From contig NZ_JMCC02000002.1 in assembly GCF_000737335.2 (NCBI RefSeq), forward strand, positions 116,690 through 180,689: a stretch of DNA of 64,000 nt. The letters are read 5' to 3'. The position numbers and the translations under genes are program-made. This document shows positions 46,877-57,527 of the stretch, in pieces (positions within the stretch are counted from its first letter, which is position 1; the number at the start of each line of letters is the position of its first letter). Source of the stretch: Enhygromyxa salina. Lineage in GTDB: Bacteria > Myxococcota_A > Polyangia > Nannocystales > Nannocystaceae. Under the pieces are notes generated by a model. It made no database searches. It saw only the letters and a list, made by a program, of their open reading frames with translations, and had not been told where the DNA came from.

Positions 46877-48553
46877 ATGAAGCCACGAGCTGGTTTGCAT
46901 GTGTACGGGGTCGCCGTGGCGTGTTGTCTGAGCCTCGCCGCGATCGGGTGCGGGGGTGACGACGTCGTCGCCGACACCGGGGCAGAAGGTGACACGGATG
47001 GCGACGGTGACGGCGACGCGACCGACTCGGGCGATGGTGACGGCGAGATCCCCGACGCGGGGATGAAGCTCCCGGCTCGGCGCCTGAGTCACTTCGAGTA
47101 CCAGAACACGCTGCGCGATCTGTTTCCACAGATCGAGGTGCCGGTGTTCGAGATGACCGCCGATCCCAGCTCCGAGGGGTTCGACAACGACGGCGAGGCG
47201 CTGGTGCCCTCGGGTCTGTTGATCGAGCAGTACGACAACAACGCGCGGGAGCTCGCCAAGCTCGCAGCCCAAGACCTGCCCGGGCTACTTGGCTGCGATC
47301 CCGCGGAGGGCGAGAGCTGTGCGCAGCTGTTCGTTGACGCGTTTGGCCGCCGCGCGTTTCGGCGCCCGCTGACGGCGGCCGAGCGCGCCGACTTCATGGC
47401 GTTCTTCCTCGAGTCGCCCGGCAACGCCGACATGCGCGTGGGCGCCGAGCTGACGATTCAGCTGTTTTTGCAGAGCCCACAATTTTTGTACCGGCTCGAG
47501 CTCCCGGCCGAGGGTGAAGAGCCGCCCGCCGAGGGTGAGCTCGCGCCGCTCGGTGGGTACGAGGTGGCCTCGCGTATGTCTTACTTCTTGTGGAGCTCGA
47601 TGCCGGACGAGACGCTGTTGGCCGCCGCCGACGACGGAGCGCTCTCGACCCCCGCGCAGCTCGAGGCCCAAGCCCGCCGGATGCTCGCCGATGATCGGGC
47701 CAAGGACGCGTTCTTGCACTTTCACGAGCAGTGGTTCGACCTTGGCCGGATCGACACGGTGTCCAAGCTGCCCGAGCACAACTTTGACGACCAGCTGCGG
47801 ACCTCGGCCAAGCAAGAGGCGCTGCGCTTCGTCGAGCACGTGATCTTTGACGAAGACGGCACGCTCGGTGATCTGCTGACCTCCAATCGGACCTTCGTCG
47901 ATGATCGGCTGGCCCCGATCTACGGGGTCGCGTCGCCCGAGCCCGGGGTCTGGGCCGAGGTCGAGCTCGACCCCACCCAGCGCGCCGGGTTCATGACCCA
48001 GGTCGCGTTCTTGGCCGGCCACGGTCACCCGCTCAACCCCTCGCCCGTGCTGCGCGGGGTCTACAGCCTCAAAGACGTGCTGTGTTGGCCGCTTGGGGCC
48101 CCGCCGCCGGTCGCCGAGGCGATGATGATCCCCGAGGCGCCCGACGGGCAGACCAACCGCGAGGCCTACGAGGCCCTGACCGCCGCCGACGAGTGTCAGT
48201 TCTGCCACGAGGTCATCAACCCGGTCGGGTTCGCGTTCGAGCACTACGACACGCTTGGCGCCTGGCGTGACCAGGACAACGGCAACCCGGTTGACGCCTC
48301 GGGCCAGTTTCAAGACGCGATGTTCACTGGCGCGCCCGAGATGATGAGCCAGCTCGCGCAGCGCCCGGACGTGCACCGCTGCGTGTCCAAGAAGTGGCTG
48401 CGCTTCGCCTACGGGGGCGGGCGCGTGCTGCTGACGCCCGACATTCTGGCGCAGACCGAGGCCAGCTTCGCCGACGCCGACTTTTCTATCACCGAGTTGA
48501 TGGTCGCAATCGTCACCCACCCCCGCTTTCGCACCTACGCGGCCCCCAACTGA
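46877..48553 (+). CDS. DUF1592-family exported protein (cytochrome-like CxxCH)
   Basis: The product is 558 aa. A lipoprotein leader ends LAAIGC (about residue 26), then a Gly-Asp linker (TDGDGDGDATDSGDGDGE). The mature part follows the DUF1587/1592/1588/1585 chain seen in Planctomycetes and myxobacteria: RRLSHFEYQNTLRDLFP (about 68-84), AFGRRAFRRPLTAAERADFM, RMSYFLWSSMPDETLL, SNRTFVDDRLAPIYGV, FLAGHGHPLNPSPVLRGVY, and DECQFCHEVINPVGFAFEHY. The CQFCH is a possible c-type haem site. Always paired with DUF1552 proteins, as here (22 bases to the next gene). Function is unknown; a surface redox or carbohydrate-related role is usually proposed. Confidence 0.9.
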   Translation: MKPRAGLHVYGVAVACCLSLAAIGCGGDDVVADTGAEGDTDGDGDGDATDSGDGDGEIPDAGMKLPARRLSHFEYQNTLRDLFPQIEVPVFEMTADPSSEGFDNDGEALVPSGLLIEQYDNNARELAKLAAQDLPGLLGCDPAEGESCAQLFVDAFGRRAFRRPLTAAERADFMAFFLESPGNADMRVGAELTIQLFLQSPQFLYRLELPAEGEEPPAEGELAPLGGYEVASRMSYFLWSSMPDETLLAAADDGALSTPAQLEAQARRMLADDRAKDAFLHFHEQWFDLGRIDTVSKLPEHNFDDQLRTSAKQEALRFVEHVIFDEDGTLGDLLTSNRTFVDDRLAPIYGVASPEPGVWAEVELDPTQRAGFMTQVAFLAGHGHPLNPSPVLRGVYSLKDVLCWPLGAPPPVAEAMMIPEAPDGQTNREAYEALTAADECQFCHEVINPVGFAFEHYDTLGAWRDQDNGNPVDASGQFQDAMFTGAPEMMSQLAQRPDVHRCVSKKWLRFAYGGGRVLLTPDILAQTEASFADADFSITELMVAIVTHPRFRTYAAPN

Positions 48554-48575
48554 GCGCCGAGCCAAGGAGCCAACC

Positions 48576-50098
48576 ATGAAGACCACCCACGACACCCGCT
48601 CCCGCCGCCGCCGCGCGGCCGCTCAGTCTCCCAAGTCCCCCGCGCTTCGGCGTCGACAGTTCCTGCAGGCCGCAGGGGTTGGCGGCGCGTCGCTGTTCTT
48701 GCCCAGCATCTCGCGCAACAGCCACGCCGGCCCCAACGACGGTCCGCCGTGCCGCCTGGTCGTGTTCTTTCACGAGCACGGGGTCTACTACGACAGCTGG
48801 AAGATGCGGCTGCCCAATTCGCCCGCGTCGGATCTGCTCGACTTCGAGTTTGAGCTTGGCGGGCTCACCCAGGCCGAGTTCAGCCCGATCTTGGCGCCGC
48901 TGCATGGGCATCGCGACAAGATGATCGTGCTCGACGGGCTCGCGTACCTCACCGCGATGTCGGATCCCTACGGCGACGGCCACGCCAAGGGCTGGATGAC
49001 GGCGATGACCGGCAACTACGCGCGCGAGACCTACGACGAGGTCAAGAGCCACGCGCTCACGCCCTCGTTCGACCAGGTGATCAAGCAGATCGTCCGCGAC
49101 AAGGATCCCACGCTGACGGATCTGGCGTCGCTGGAGTACGGCATCCGACCGTGGGACGGCACCTTCCACCAGATGCACTACGGGCTCGACCCGCAGGGCA
49201 GCGCGGTCAAGGTCCCGCACGTTGTCGATCCCGCGGCGGCGTTTGCCACCTTGTTCCCGGACACGCAGGGTGACCCCGTCGCCGCGGCGCGGACCGACGT
49301 GCTGGCCCGCGCCGCGGCCCAGTACGAGCAGCTGATGCCGCGGCTGTCGAGCGAGGATCAGAGCAAGCTCGAGCAGCACCGCTCGCTGATCTCGGATCTC
49401 CAGAACCGCGTCGAGGCCCTCGAGAACCTGGTCTGCACCGAGCCGATCTTGCCGCCGTGGGACGGCGGCTGGGAGTGGACGCCCGAGATGTACAGCTACC
49501 GGCTGCCGGCGATGCTAGACCTCGCGAGCGCGGCGCTCTCGTGTCGGGTCAGCCAGATCGTCAGCTTCCAGACGGACGTGCCGCCGATCGAGATGCTTGG
49601 TGGCGTTGGCGACTATCACCACGACTTCGCGCACCAGTCGGCGCCCGGAGCAAGTCAGGACAAGGTCGACGTGGTCACGGCCCAAGGGGCGGCCCACGCA
49701 GGTCAGGTCGCGCTGATGGCCGACAAGCTCGCCGCGATCCCCGAGGACGGGGGCACGGTGATGGACAACACGATCATCTTGTGGATTAGCGAGATCGCAA
49801 CGGGCGGCCACACCCACGACCAAGTGCCGGTGGTCATGCTCGCCGGCAAGAACACGCCCTTCGCGACCGGTCGGTATCTACGCTTTGGCCAGACCACGCC
49901 GCGCCCGATCCCGCAGGGCCAAGCCTGGTACCCCGAGGGGCTCGTGGGGCAGCCCTACAACCCCCTGTTGGTCTCGGTGATTCAGGCCATGGGGGGCGAG
50001 CAGAACCACTTTGGTCGCAAGAGCATCACGGGCACCTTTCCTGGCGGCGACACCGTCGAGATCGGTCTGACCGGCACCATGGCCAGGCTGTACGGCTG

Positions 50099-50099
<1 letters not shown>
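48576..50099 (+). CDS. DUF1552 exported protein (Tat-type leader)
   Basis: The product is 507 aa, preceded by a good AAGGAG ribosome-binding site. The N-terminus is rich in Arg (SRRRRAAAQ, then ALRRRQFLQAAGVGGASLFL), a twin-arginine-type signal. The body is a DUF1552 domain: LVVFFHEHGVYYDSW, LAPLHGHRDKMIVLDGLAYL, GDGHAKGWMTAMTGNY, a metal-ligand-like DYHHDFAHQ and IILWISEIATGGHTHDQVPV, resembling the alkaline-phosphatase/DUF1501 superfamily. No enzymatic activity is established for the family. Its stop overlaps the start of the next gene (TGATG). Confidence 0.9.
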
Positions 50100-51292
<1,193 letters not shown>

Positions 51293-51326
51293 CGCGCGGG
51301 AGCAAGCGGCGTGCCTGCCCCGCGCG
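51293..51326 (+). terminator. GC-rich hairpin between convergent genes
   Basis: CGCGCGGG (51293-51300) pairs with CCCGCGCG (51319-51326), 8 bp with an 18-base loop, directly after the propeller stop and before the convergent carbonic-anhydrase end. No U-tract follows, so intrinsic termination is uncertain. Confidence 0.3.
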
Positions 51327-51347
51327 GTTGGATCCGGCTTCGGCGCT

Positions 51348-52025
51348 CTAGCCCTGGGGGAATTCGATGAACACGTGCCGGACTTCGCCGCACATATACG
51401 TGTCCTCGAAGAATTCCACGCTGCCGTCCTCGACGGAGTAGCGCGCGCCGATGATCCCGATCTCGCCGGACTCGATCATGGATCGCAGCACGACGCTGTT
51501 CTCGATCACGGCCTCGACGGAGCGGCGGACTTGCAGATCCGTCACGTTGCGCAGGAACGTGGGGTTGCTCGACGTGCGGTTCTCGGTGGTCTGCCGCTCG
51601 TGATAGACGGCCGGCTGAATCTTGTTGAGCAGCGTTGACAGGTGGCCCAGCTGGACGTCGTCGCACGCGCCCTTGATCGCGCCGCACGCCGTGTGGCCAA
51701 GGATCACGACCAACTTCGAGCCCGCGTAGCGGCACGCGAACTCCATCGAGCCGAGCACGTCGTCATTGACGACGTTCCCGGCGAGGCGAACGCTGAACAC
51801 GTCGCCAAGTCCCTGGTCGAAGATCAGCTCGGTCGAGGTGCGGCTGTCGATGCAGCTCAAGATCACCGCGAACGGGAACTGGCCGTCGCTGGTCTGGTTG
51901 ACCTGCTCGAGCAAATTGCGATGCGCGCGGAGGTTTTCGGTGAACCGCTGGTTGCCCTCGCGCAAGAACGCGAGCGCTTTGGCGGGGGTGACGGTGGCTT
52001 GGGTTTCTTTGGTGTGTGTTCGCAT
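51348..52025 (-). CDS. Beta-class carbonic anhydrase
   Basis: The product is 225 aa from the ATG at 52025. Zn ligands are visible: Cys in AVILSCIDSRTSTELIFDQG (with the Asp-Arg pair CIDSR) and the His/Cys pair in VVILGHTACGAIKGACD. The dimer-associated Asn/Gly loop is SVRLAGNVVNDDVLGSMEFA. It interconverts CO2 and bicarbonate in the cytoplasm. No signal peptide. The region to the convergent propeller gene is 55 bases. Confidence 0.95.
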   Translation of the reverse strand: MRTHTKETQATVTPAKALAFLREGNQRFTENLRAHRNLLEQVNQTSDGQFPFAVILSCIDSRTSTELIFDQGLGDVFSVRLAGNVVNDDVLGSMEFACRYAGSKLVVILGHTACGAIKGACDDVQLGHLSTLLNKIQPAVYHERQTTENRTSSNPTFLRNVTDLQVRRSVEAVIENSVVLRSMIESGEIGIIGARYSVEDGSVEFFEDTYMCGEVRHVFIEFPQG

Positions 52026-52066
52026 GTTTGAATTCGACAACGCGGGCCCGGGCGTGGGCAGGTCCG

Positions 52067-53902
52067 CTATTCGGGGATGATAACCGGGAACTCGATGACG
52101 TTGTTGGTGTAGTCGCGCTCGTTGAGCATCGGCTGGGCGTGGGCGGGGCGCGGCTGATTCAGGGCGATGCGCAGCATGTAGTCGCCCGGCGGCGTGTCCG
52201 TCACGTCGACCCACTGACACGGCAGGCCAGCCTCGTAGACGTCTGTGAAGCCGCGGCTCACGCCCTGGTTCACGCAGTCAAACTTTGGCAGCTCGAACGG
52301 CCAGGCCCAGCTGATCTGGTCGAGCAAGCAAAACGCCTGCTTGTGGCCGGTCGCAACCACGGTGTCACCCTCGAGCAGCTCGTAGCGCGCAAATTCGTCA
52401 AAGTGATAATGATCATGACACGCACTATAGTGAAAGAGCTCGGGCAGGTTGGCGGGGACCCCGAGCGCCATGTCGGTGGACCCAATGTTGGGGGTCGCGG
52501 CCGTGAACAGCATGACCGTGCGCCACCCGGTTGATCCCACGCAGCCCTCGAGCAGCTCGCAGGTCGCGTCGCTGATGAAGATGTCGGTGAACAGCGGCTC
52601 GATGAAAGTTGGGTCGACGATCAGATCGGGCGCGTCGCAGCCGAGCGGACCGTTGCCAGGATCGGCCGCCGTCGCGGGCGGGTTGTCGAAGTCGAGGCCG
52701 GGCACCGGCGTCTCGCACCGGTAGACCCCAAGGTTGACGGCCCCCTGCAAGCAACACAGCAGCTCGTTGGGGCAGGGGTTGGCCAGGGTTGGATCACACG
52801 CGCCGCCGGGCGCCGGGCTACACACGCTTGGATCGTCGTAGGCGTGGACCGAGACCGAGTCGATCGCGGCCTCGAGGATTCCAGATCCCTCGTCGGTCGC
52901 GGTGATCCGCAGCCGCGAGCCCGCGGCCATCGGCAGCCCGCACGCCATGTACTCGCGCGGGGTCCAAGCATTGAGCGCGAGCTCGCTGGTGGCGGTCTCG
53001 AGCAGCTCGAGCTCGTAGGCGTCGTGACCGTCCGGCGCTGCGGCGTTGGGAACCAGCAGCTCGACGTTCAGGGCCGGGCCCGACATCACCTCGGACTTGT
53101 GGAAGAACCGGTGCAGCCGCACGCTCGCCGTCGCGGCGCCGCTCAGGTCGAACGGTGGCGAGGTCAGGATCGTGGCGCCGCCCGAGACGTCGGCCTGATC
53201 GGCCAGCCCGCGCGGGTTGAAGCCCGTGAAGTAGCAGCTGGTCCCGCCCTGACACACGCCAGGCTGCGAGCGCACGCCCTCGTCGAACGCTTCGTTGGGG
53301 TCGCCGCGGACCCACGCGCCCGAGCTTGCGTCGCCCGATAGCGTCCAGCCCAGATCCTCAGTGAAGGGATCCACGAACACGGTCTCGCTGAGGCCGTCGC
53401 CGACCGTGGAGAAGGTCCACGCTTCGCTCTTGGGCGAGCTGCGGGTTGGATCATCGAGCTCGAAGGCCTGGACTTGCCACTCGTAGCTGCGCTCGAGCGC
53501 AAACAGCAAGGGCCCCACGCACGGGCCCTCGTAGCCAGCCTCTGGCTCGAGCACGCCGCCGCTGAGCACGGTGTCGTCAATGAACACGCGATAGCGCAGC
53601 GGCTCGCCCTCGGGATCGTCGACCAGGTTCCAGCACAGCTCGGTCTCGATCGGCAGCTGCGTCGCGCCATCGCTGGGGCTGCTCAGCGTTGGCGCAGGCG
53701 GGAGCTCATCGGGGCCCGTGTCGGTCGCGGTGCCGCTCGTGTCGTTGTCGTCCCCACTAGTGGTTCCAGTGTCCGACCCCCCGCTCGACCCGTCGAGATC
53801 GGTCGGATCGCCTTCGTTTCCGCCCGAATCCGCGCAACCAAGCGGCGCCGCCGAGACCGCGAGCCAGACAGCCAGTCGCAAAACCGTGCGAGGGAGCTGC
53901 AC
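52067..53902 (-). CDS. Lysyl-oxidase-domain lipoprotein
   Basis: The product is 611 aa. The lipoprotein leader (LRLAVWLAVSAAPLGC) is followed by a Ser/Thr/Gly/Asp linker. Residues about 65-165 are fibronectin-III-like (PAPTLSSPSDGATQLPIETE, YEWQVQAFELDD) and a beta-rich middle follows. From about 425 lies a lysyl-oxidase catalytic domain: the three Cu-binding His in SACHDHYHFDEF (about 494-500), the Lys that would form lysyl tyrosylquinone in ATGHKQAFCLLD (about 519), its Tyr partner in FTDVYEAGLPCQWVDVTD (about 553) and DYTNNVIEFPV at the end. All cofactor-forming residues of animal LOX are present. It should oxidise amine or lysine side chains at the cell surface. Confidence 0.85.
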   Translation of the reverse strand: MQLPRTVLRLAVWLAVSAAPLGCADSGGNEGDPTDLDGSSGGSDTGTTSGDDNDTSGTATDTGPDELPPAPTLSSPSDGATQLPIETELCWNLVDDPEGEPLRYRVFIDDTVLSGGVLEPEAGYEGPCVGPLLFALERSYEWQVQAFELDDPTRSSPKSEAWTFSTVGDGLSETVFVDPFTEDLGWTLSGDASSGAWVRGDPNEAFDEGVRSQPGVCQGGTSCYFTGFNPRGLADQADVSGGATILTSPPFDLSGAATASVRLHRFFHKSEVMSGPALNVELLVPNAAAPDGHDAYELELLETATSELALNAWTPREYMACGLPMAAGSRLRITATDEGSGILEAAIDSVSVHAYDDPSVCSPAPGGACDPTLANPCPNELLCCLQGAVNLGVYRCETPVPGLDFDNPPATAADPGNGPLGCDAPDLIVDPTFIEPLFTDIFISDATCELLEGCVGSTGWRTVMLFTAATPNIGSTDMALGVPANLPELFHYSACHDHYHFDEFARYELLEGDTVVATGHKQAFCLLDQISWAWPFELPKFDCVNQGVSRGFTDVYEAGLPCQWVDVTDTPPGDYMLRIALNQPRPAHAQPMLNERDYTNNVIEFPVIIPE

Positions 53903-54030
53903 ACGCGCAGTCTAACCGTCGTTGGCCGGTTTCTGCCGTGTCCCAAACGACCACACGCGAATCATTGCAGTATCGCAAAAAGATCAGGACAGCCATTGGA
54001 TTTTGTCCGAAAGGACAGTAGTGTGTCCCT

Positions 54031-54627
54031 ATGGCCACCAAAGTCTCGTTCGAGGGTAAGCGCGAGCTTCGTTGGTTGATGGTGGGCCGCTGCTTGATCA
54101 CCTACTTGGAAGAGGAGGTCGAGTTCAGCGACGAGCTGTGGAACGAGTGGATGGAGGTGATCGGGCGGCCGGGTGTGGAGGCCGTCATGCTCTGCTCTTG
54201 GGGGGCAACCCAGCCCTCGCATCAGCAGTGGCGACGCGTGACCCGGCTGATGCGAGAGCTCGATCTGCCCGTCGCCGTGGTCACGGCGGATCGGCACAAC
54301 CTGGCGCTGGCCAAGGCCGCGTCGTGGCTCGGAACCAACATCGAGTCACATCGGTGGACGGAGCTCGGGGCTGCCGTCCGCGCCGTGGGTCTTGGCGAGC
54401 AGGCAATATCTGCGCAGGCACGGATCATCGCGTTGCGTGATCGCTTCGGTGCCAGGACATCCGCGGCCGAGGTCTTCGCTGGCACCGAGGCACCAGCGGC
54501 GAACGGCATGCCCTTCACCGCCTCCAGCGAGTTGGTGTACGAGCACAGCGAAGACATCCAGACGCGACTCGCCCAGGTTCAAGCTCGGCTGCAGGCCCAC
54601 CAGGTCCACACCAACGCGCCGGACTGA
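54031..54627 (+). CDS. Unknown cytoplasmic protein (SpoIIAA/STAS-like pattern)
   Basis: The product is 198 aa. It has no signal peptide. The first 120 residues alternate strands and helices (ELRWLMVGRCLITYLEEEVE, VEAVMLCSWGATQPSHQQWR, LDLPVAVVTADRHNLALAKA), which resembles the SpoIIAA/STAS-like small domains common in myxobacterial genomes. The C-terminal 70 residues are charged helix (EDIQTRLAQVQARLQAHQ). No family assigned with confidence. It is divergent from the lysyl-oxidase gene. The shared region has a GTCC-GAAA-GGAC hairpin just before the start. Confidence 0.6.
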   Translation: MATKVSFEGKRELRWLMVGRCLITYLEEEVEFSDELWNEWMEVIGRPGVEAVMLCSWGATQPSHQQWRRVTRLMRELDLPVAVVTADRHNLALAKAASWLGTNIESHRWTELGAAVRAVGLGEQAISAQARIIALRDRFGARTSAAEVFAGTEAPAANGMPFTASSELVYEHSEDIQTRLAQVQARLQAHQVHTNAPD

Positions 54628-54679
54628 GTGGCACGCGGTCAATGTAGTTCCGCGCCAATTTTGTTAGTGTTTCGCAGCC

Positions 54680-55582
54680 ATGAGCGCGCGTAACTGGACC
54701 AAGTCGTCGCGGTTGTTTGCTGCGCTCGCGTGCGCGGGTGCGTTCGCCTGCGGCACGCCCGGCTCCGATGCGGGCGACTCCGATCAGAGCGGCGAGTCGG
54801 CGAACGCGACTGGATCCGAGACCCATGACGGCCACGGCGATGGCGACGGTGACGGTGATGGTGATGGTGACGGTGACGGCGACGACGGCAACAGCGGTGG
54901 CGAGTGCCAGCTGTACGCGGCCAACGACTGCATGGATCCCATGCTCAAGTGCATGCCGTGGTCCGAGAAGCCCGATCGGATCCCCGACGCGACCAAGTGC
55001 TGCGCGCTGTCTGGTGCGCCCGTGTCGTTGGGCGATCGCTGTGAGGTCCAAGACTACGACGGCAGCTGCCTCGACGACTGCCCCGAGGGCACGATGTGCG
55101 TGGTCGACAGCCTCGATGATCTCGAGGGCTACTGCCAAGTGTTTTGCGAGGCCGGCAACGCCGACAGCTGCCCCCCCGAAGAGATCTGCAAGGCCTTCTT
55201 CGAGATGATCGAGCAAGCCGAGACCGTGCCGCTGTGCATGGCTCGCTGCGATCCGCTCGTGCAAGACTGCGCAGCCAAGGGCCGGGCCGGGTGGTCGTGC
55301 CTGCCCGAGGGCGCGCTCTCACCCTCGTTCTTGTGCATGCCGCCCGCTTCGTCCTCGCCCAAGCTCGAGTACGACAGCTGCCTGCTCGCCAACGACTGCG
55401 CGGTTGGTCTTGCGTGTGTGCCGGCCAGCGAGGTGCTTGGTTGCACCGGGCTGTTCAACTGCTGCACCCGCTACTGCGACGTGACCGAGCCCGACGTCTG
55501 CGAGATGGGCAACGCGTGCATCGATCTCGACTCCGACGTCCCGGGCCTCGAGAACGTGGGCGTGTGCGCGGATCCAGTTTGA
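54680..55582 (+). CDS. Cys-rich lipoprotein with Gly-Asp linker
   Basis: The product is 300 aa. Leader MSARNWTKSSRLFAALACAG with lipobox FAC (about residue 24). The linker holds eight or more Gly-Asp units after HDGHG. The mature part has about 26 Cys (CQLYAANDCMDPMLKC, CEVQDYDGSCLDDC, CKAFFEMIEQ, CMARCDPLVQDC, CTGLFNCCTRYC), with a repeated CxxG..C layout like that of the lipoproteins at 24.2 and 38.4 kb. Function is unknown. Short spacing (52 bases) from the upstream gene. Confidence 0.8.
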   Translation: MSARNWTKSSRLFAALACAGAFACGTPGSDAGDSDQSGESANATGSETHDGHGDGDGDGDGDGDGDGDDGNSGGECQLYAANDCMDPMLKCMPWSEKPDRIPDATKCCALSGAPVSLGDRCEVQDYDGSCLDDCPEGTMCVVDSLDDLEGYCQVFCEAGNADSCPPEEICKAFFEMIEQAETVPLCMARCDPLVQDCAAKGRAGWSCLPEGALSPSFLCMPPASSSPKLEYDSCLLANDCAVGLACVPASEVLGCTGLFNCCTRYCDVTEPDVCEMGNACIDLDSDVPGLENVGVCADPV

Positions 55583-55760
55583 GCGGCGGGTGGCCCTGGT
55601 GGGGGCGGGCTGCTCGTGCTGGATCCGGGCTTGGTTTTGGTCTCGCTAGTCGCGCGAATCCGGCTCAGAGGCCCGATCGCTAGGAGTTTAGGCCCGCGCG
55701 TTCCGCTTGCTTGGATCTGGGCGACCGCTCACCGTAGGATGCGGGCGGGGTTATTTGATC

Positions 55761-57158
55761 ATGAAGAAGACGGCGATCACTTGTTTCATTGGTATGGGCT
55801 TGGCGCTTGGCGGCTGCGGTGAAGGCGACGGCAGCGGCGACGCGTCCACCGGAGCCGATGGTGTCCCGACCTCGGCCGACGGCACGACCGGCGCGGACGG
55901 CAACGAAGACAACTCGACGACCAACTCGACGACCAACTCGACGACACCCGGTGACGGTGACGGCGACACCGGTGACGGCGACGGTGATCCCGGCGACGGC
56001 GACGGCGACCCAACCACCACCGGCGAGAACAACCCCAAGTGGGACCTTGGCACCGTGCCGGACTCCGCGTTCAACTGCGGCCAAGGTGGCGGCAACGGCA
56101 GCGACCCCGACTTCTCGTTTTTGTGGGCCGCCAACAGCACCCAGGGCACGATCTCCAAGATCGACACCAAGACCGTCACCGAGGTCGGCCGCTACATCGT
56201 CCGGCCCGACAGCAACGGCTCGCCCTCGCGCACCTCGGTCAGCCTCTCGGGTCACGTGGCCGTGGCCAACCGTAGCGGCGGCGTCACCAAGATCTACGCG
56301 CGCGAAGACTACTGCGAGGACACCAACGGGATGCCCGGCATCCAGACCTCCAACAGCAACCAGTTCCTGGCGTGGGGCCAAGAAGAGTGCGTGGCTTGGC
56401 ACACGCCGATGAACTACCAGTCTCAGCGTCCGGTCGCCTGGGGCGCGGGCACCTTCAACGAGGGCAGCTGCGTGTGGGACGACGAAGAGCTGTGGACCTC
56501 GGGCACCAACAACAACGGCACGATCGACGTCTACGTGCTCGACGGCGAGGACGGCTCGACCAAGGAAATGGTTGCGATCCCAACCGGCGGCAACGGCTTG
56601 ACCGCCAGCTTCTATGGGATCTACGGCGGCGCCGTCGATGGCAACGGTGACTTCTGGGGCTCGCAGCTGGGCAGCAGCGGTCGCCTGGTCCGGGTCAACC
56701 GCGACGACATGAGCTACGACATCTGGGACACGCCCAACAACGGCTCGTGGTACGGCATGACCGTCGACTCCGAGGGCTATGTGTGGCTGTGCAGCAGCAC
56801 GGTCGCCCGCTTCGATCCCGCGGACGAGACCTTCCAGACCGCGAGCGTTGGCGGCTACACCGGCTGCATGGCCGACGCGGCCGAGGACGGACTGCTGTGG
56901 ATGTCGACCGGCGGGCAGGGGGTCGTTGGGGTCAACCGCGACACGCTGATGGTCGAGAAGATGTGGAACGCGGGCGGGTCCTACGGGGTCAGCATCGACT
57001 TCGAGGGGTACGTGTGGACGGTGGCCTACGGGACCACGGCCAGCAAGATTGACCCGGAGACTGGGCAGTTTTGGACTTACAATGGGTTGGTTGGGGCGTA
57101 CACCTACTCGGACATGACGGGCTACGCGCTCTCTAACGTCGGTACCCCTTCGGGGTAG
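55761..57158 (+). CDS. Beta-propeller (Vgb/NHL-like) lipoprotein
   Basis: The product is 465 aa from the ATG at 55761, which gives the clear leader MKKTAITCFIGMGLALGGC with lipobox Cys19. The linker contains STTNSTTNSTT and Gly-Asp units. The mature domain is a beta-propeller of Vgb/streptogramin-lyase-like blades: FLWAANSTQGTISKIDTKTV, GRLVRVNRDDMSYDIWDTPN, GMTVDSEGYVWLCSSTVARF, WMSTGGQGVVGVNRDTLMVE, and VSIDFEGYVWTVAYGTTASK. The repeated D.EGYVW/xxxVxRxD pattern is diagnostic. No catalytic residues of virginiamycin lyase were identified. Surface binding protein. Confidence 0.85.
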   Translation: MKKTAITCFIGMGLALGGCGEGDGSGDASTGADGVPTSADGTTGADGNEDNSTTNSTTNSTTPGDGDGDTGDGDGDPGDGDGDPTTTGENNPKWDLGTVPDSAFNCGQGGGNGSDPDFSFLWAANSTQGTISKIDTKTVTEVGRYIVRPDSNGSPSRTSVSLSGHVAVANRSGGVTKIYAREDYCEDTNGMPGIQTSNSNQFLAWGQEECVAWHTPMNYQSQRPVAWGAGTFNEGSCVWDDEELWTSGTNNNGTIDVYVLDGEDGSTKEMVAIPTGGNGLTASFYGIYGGAVDGNGDFWGSQLGSSGRLVRVNRDDMSYDIWDTPNNGSWYGMTVDSEGYVWLCSSTVARFDPADETFQTASVGGYTGCMADAAEDGLLWMSTGGQGVVGVNRDTLMVEKMWNAGGSYGVSIDFEGYVWTVAYGTTASKIDPETGQFWTYNGLVGAYTYSDMTGYALSNVGTPSG

Positions 57159-57162
57159 TTTA

Positions 57163-57319
57163 GGACCCCCACAGCCGCTTTCGCACTTCGCAGGTCACTC
57201 GCTTCGCTCGCTCCCGGTGGGCCGCTTGTTCGCGGGGGCATGTGTGGCCCCCTAGAAGGGGGCTCTCGTCTGGGTACCCACGGCCACCGGGGGGCGCTCC
57301 ATTCGTATTGAACCACAGG
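57163..57319 (+). repeat. Tandem intergenic repeat, unit 1 (174-bp period)
   Basis: It starts GGACCCCCACAGCCGC, contains CGCACTTCGCAGGTCACTCG and CTTCGCTCGCTCCCGGTGGG, the hairpin GGCCCCCTAGAAGGGGGCTC, and ends ATTCGTATTGAACCACAGG. Unit 2 follows 174 bases later with few differences. It is related to the repeats at 37.7-38.0 kb. Confidence 0.85.
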
Positions 57320-57336
57320 AGCTTCGCGCCTTCTGG

Positions 57337-57493
57337 GGACCCCCCGGCCGCCTTCGCACTTCGCAGGTCACTCGCTTCGCTCGCTCCCGGTGGGCCGTTT
57401 GTTCTCGATGGCATGATTGGCCCCCTAGAAAGGGGGCTCTTGTCTGGGTACCCACGGCCACCGGGGGGCGCTCCATTCGTATTGAACCACAGG
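57337..57493 (+). repeat. Tandem intergenic repeat, unit 2
   Basis: It matches unit 1 over 157 bases. The main differences are in the centre (GTTTGTTCTCGATGGCATGA in place of GCTTGTTCGCGGGGGCATGT) and the hairpin loop. The pair fills the gap between the propeller lipoprotein and the methyltransferase. Confidence 0.85.
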
Positions 57494-57527
57494 GGGGTCG
57501 TGCTGCGGGGGGCAGTCGCTCGCTCGG

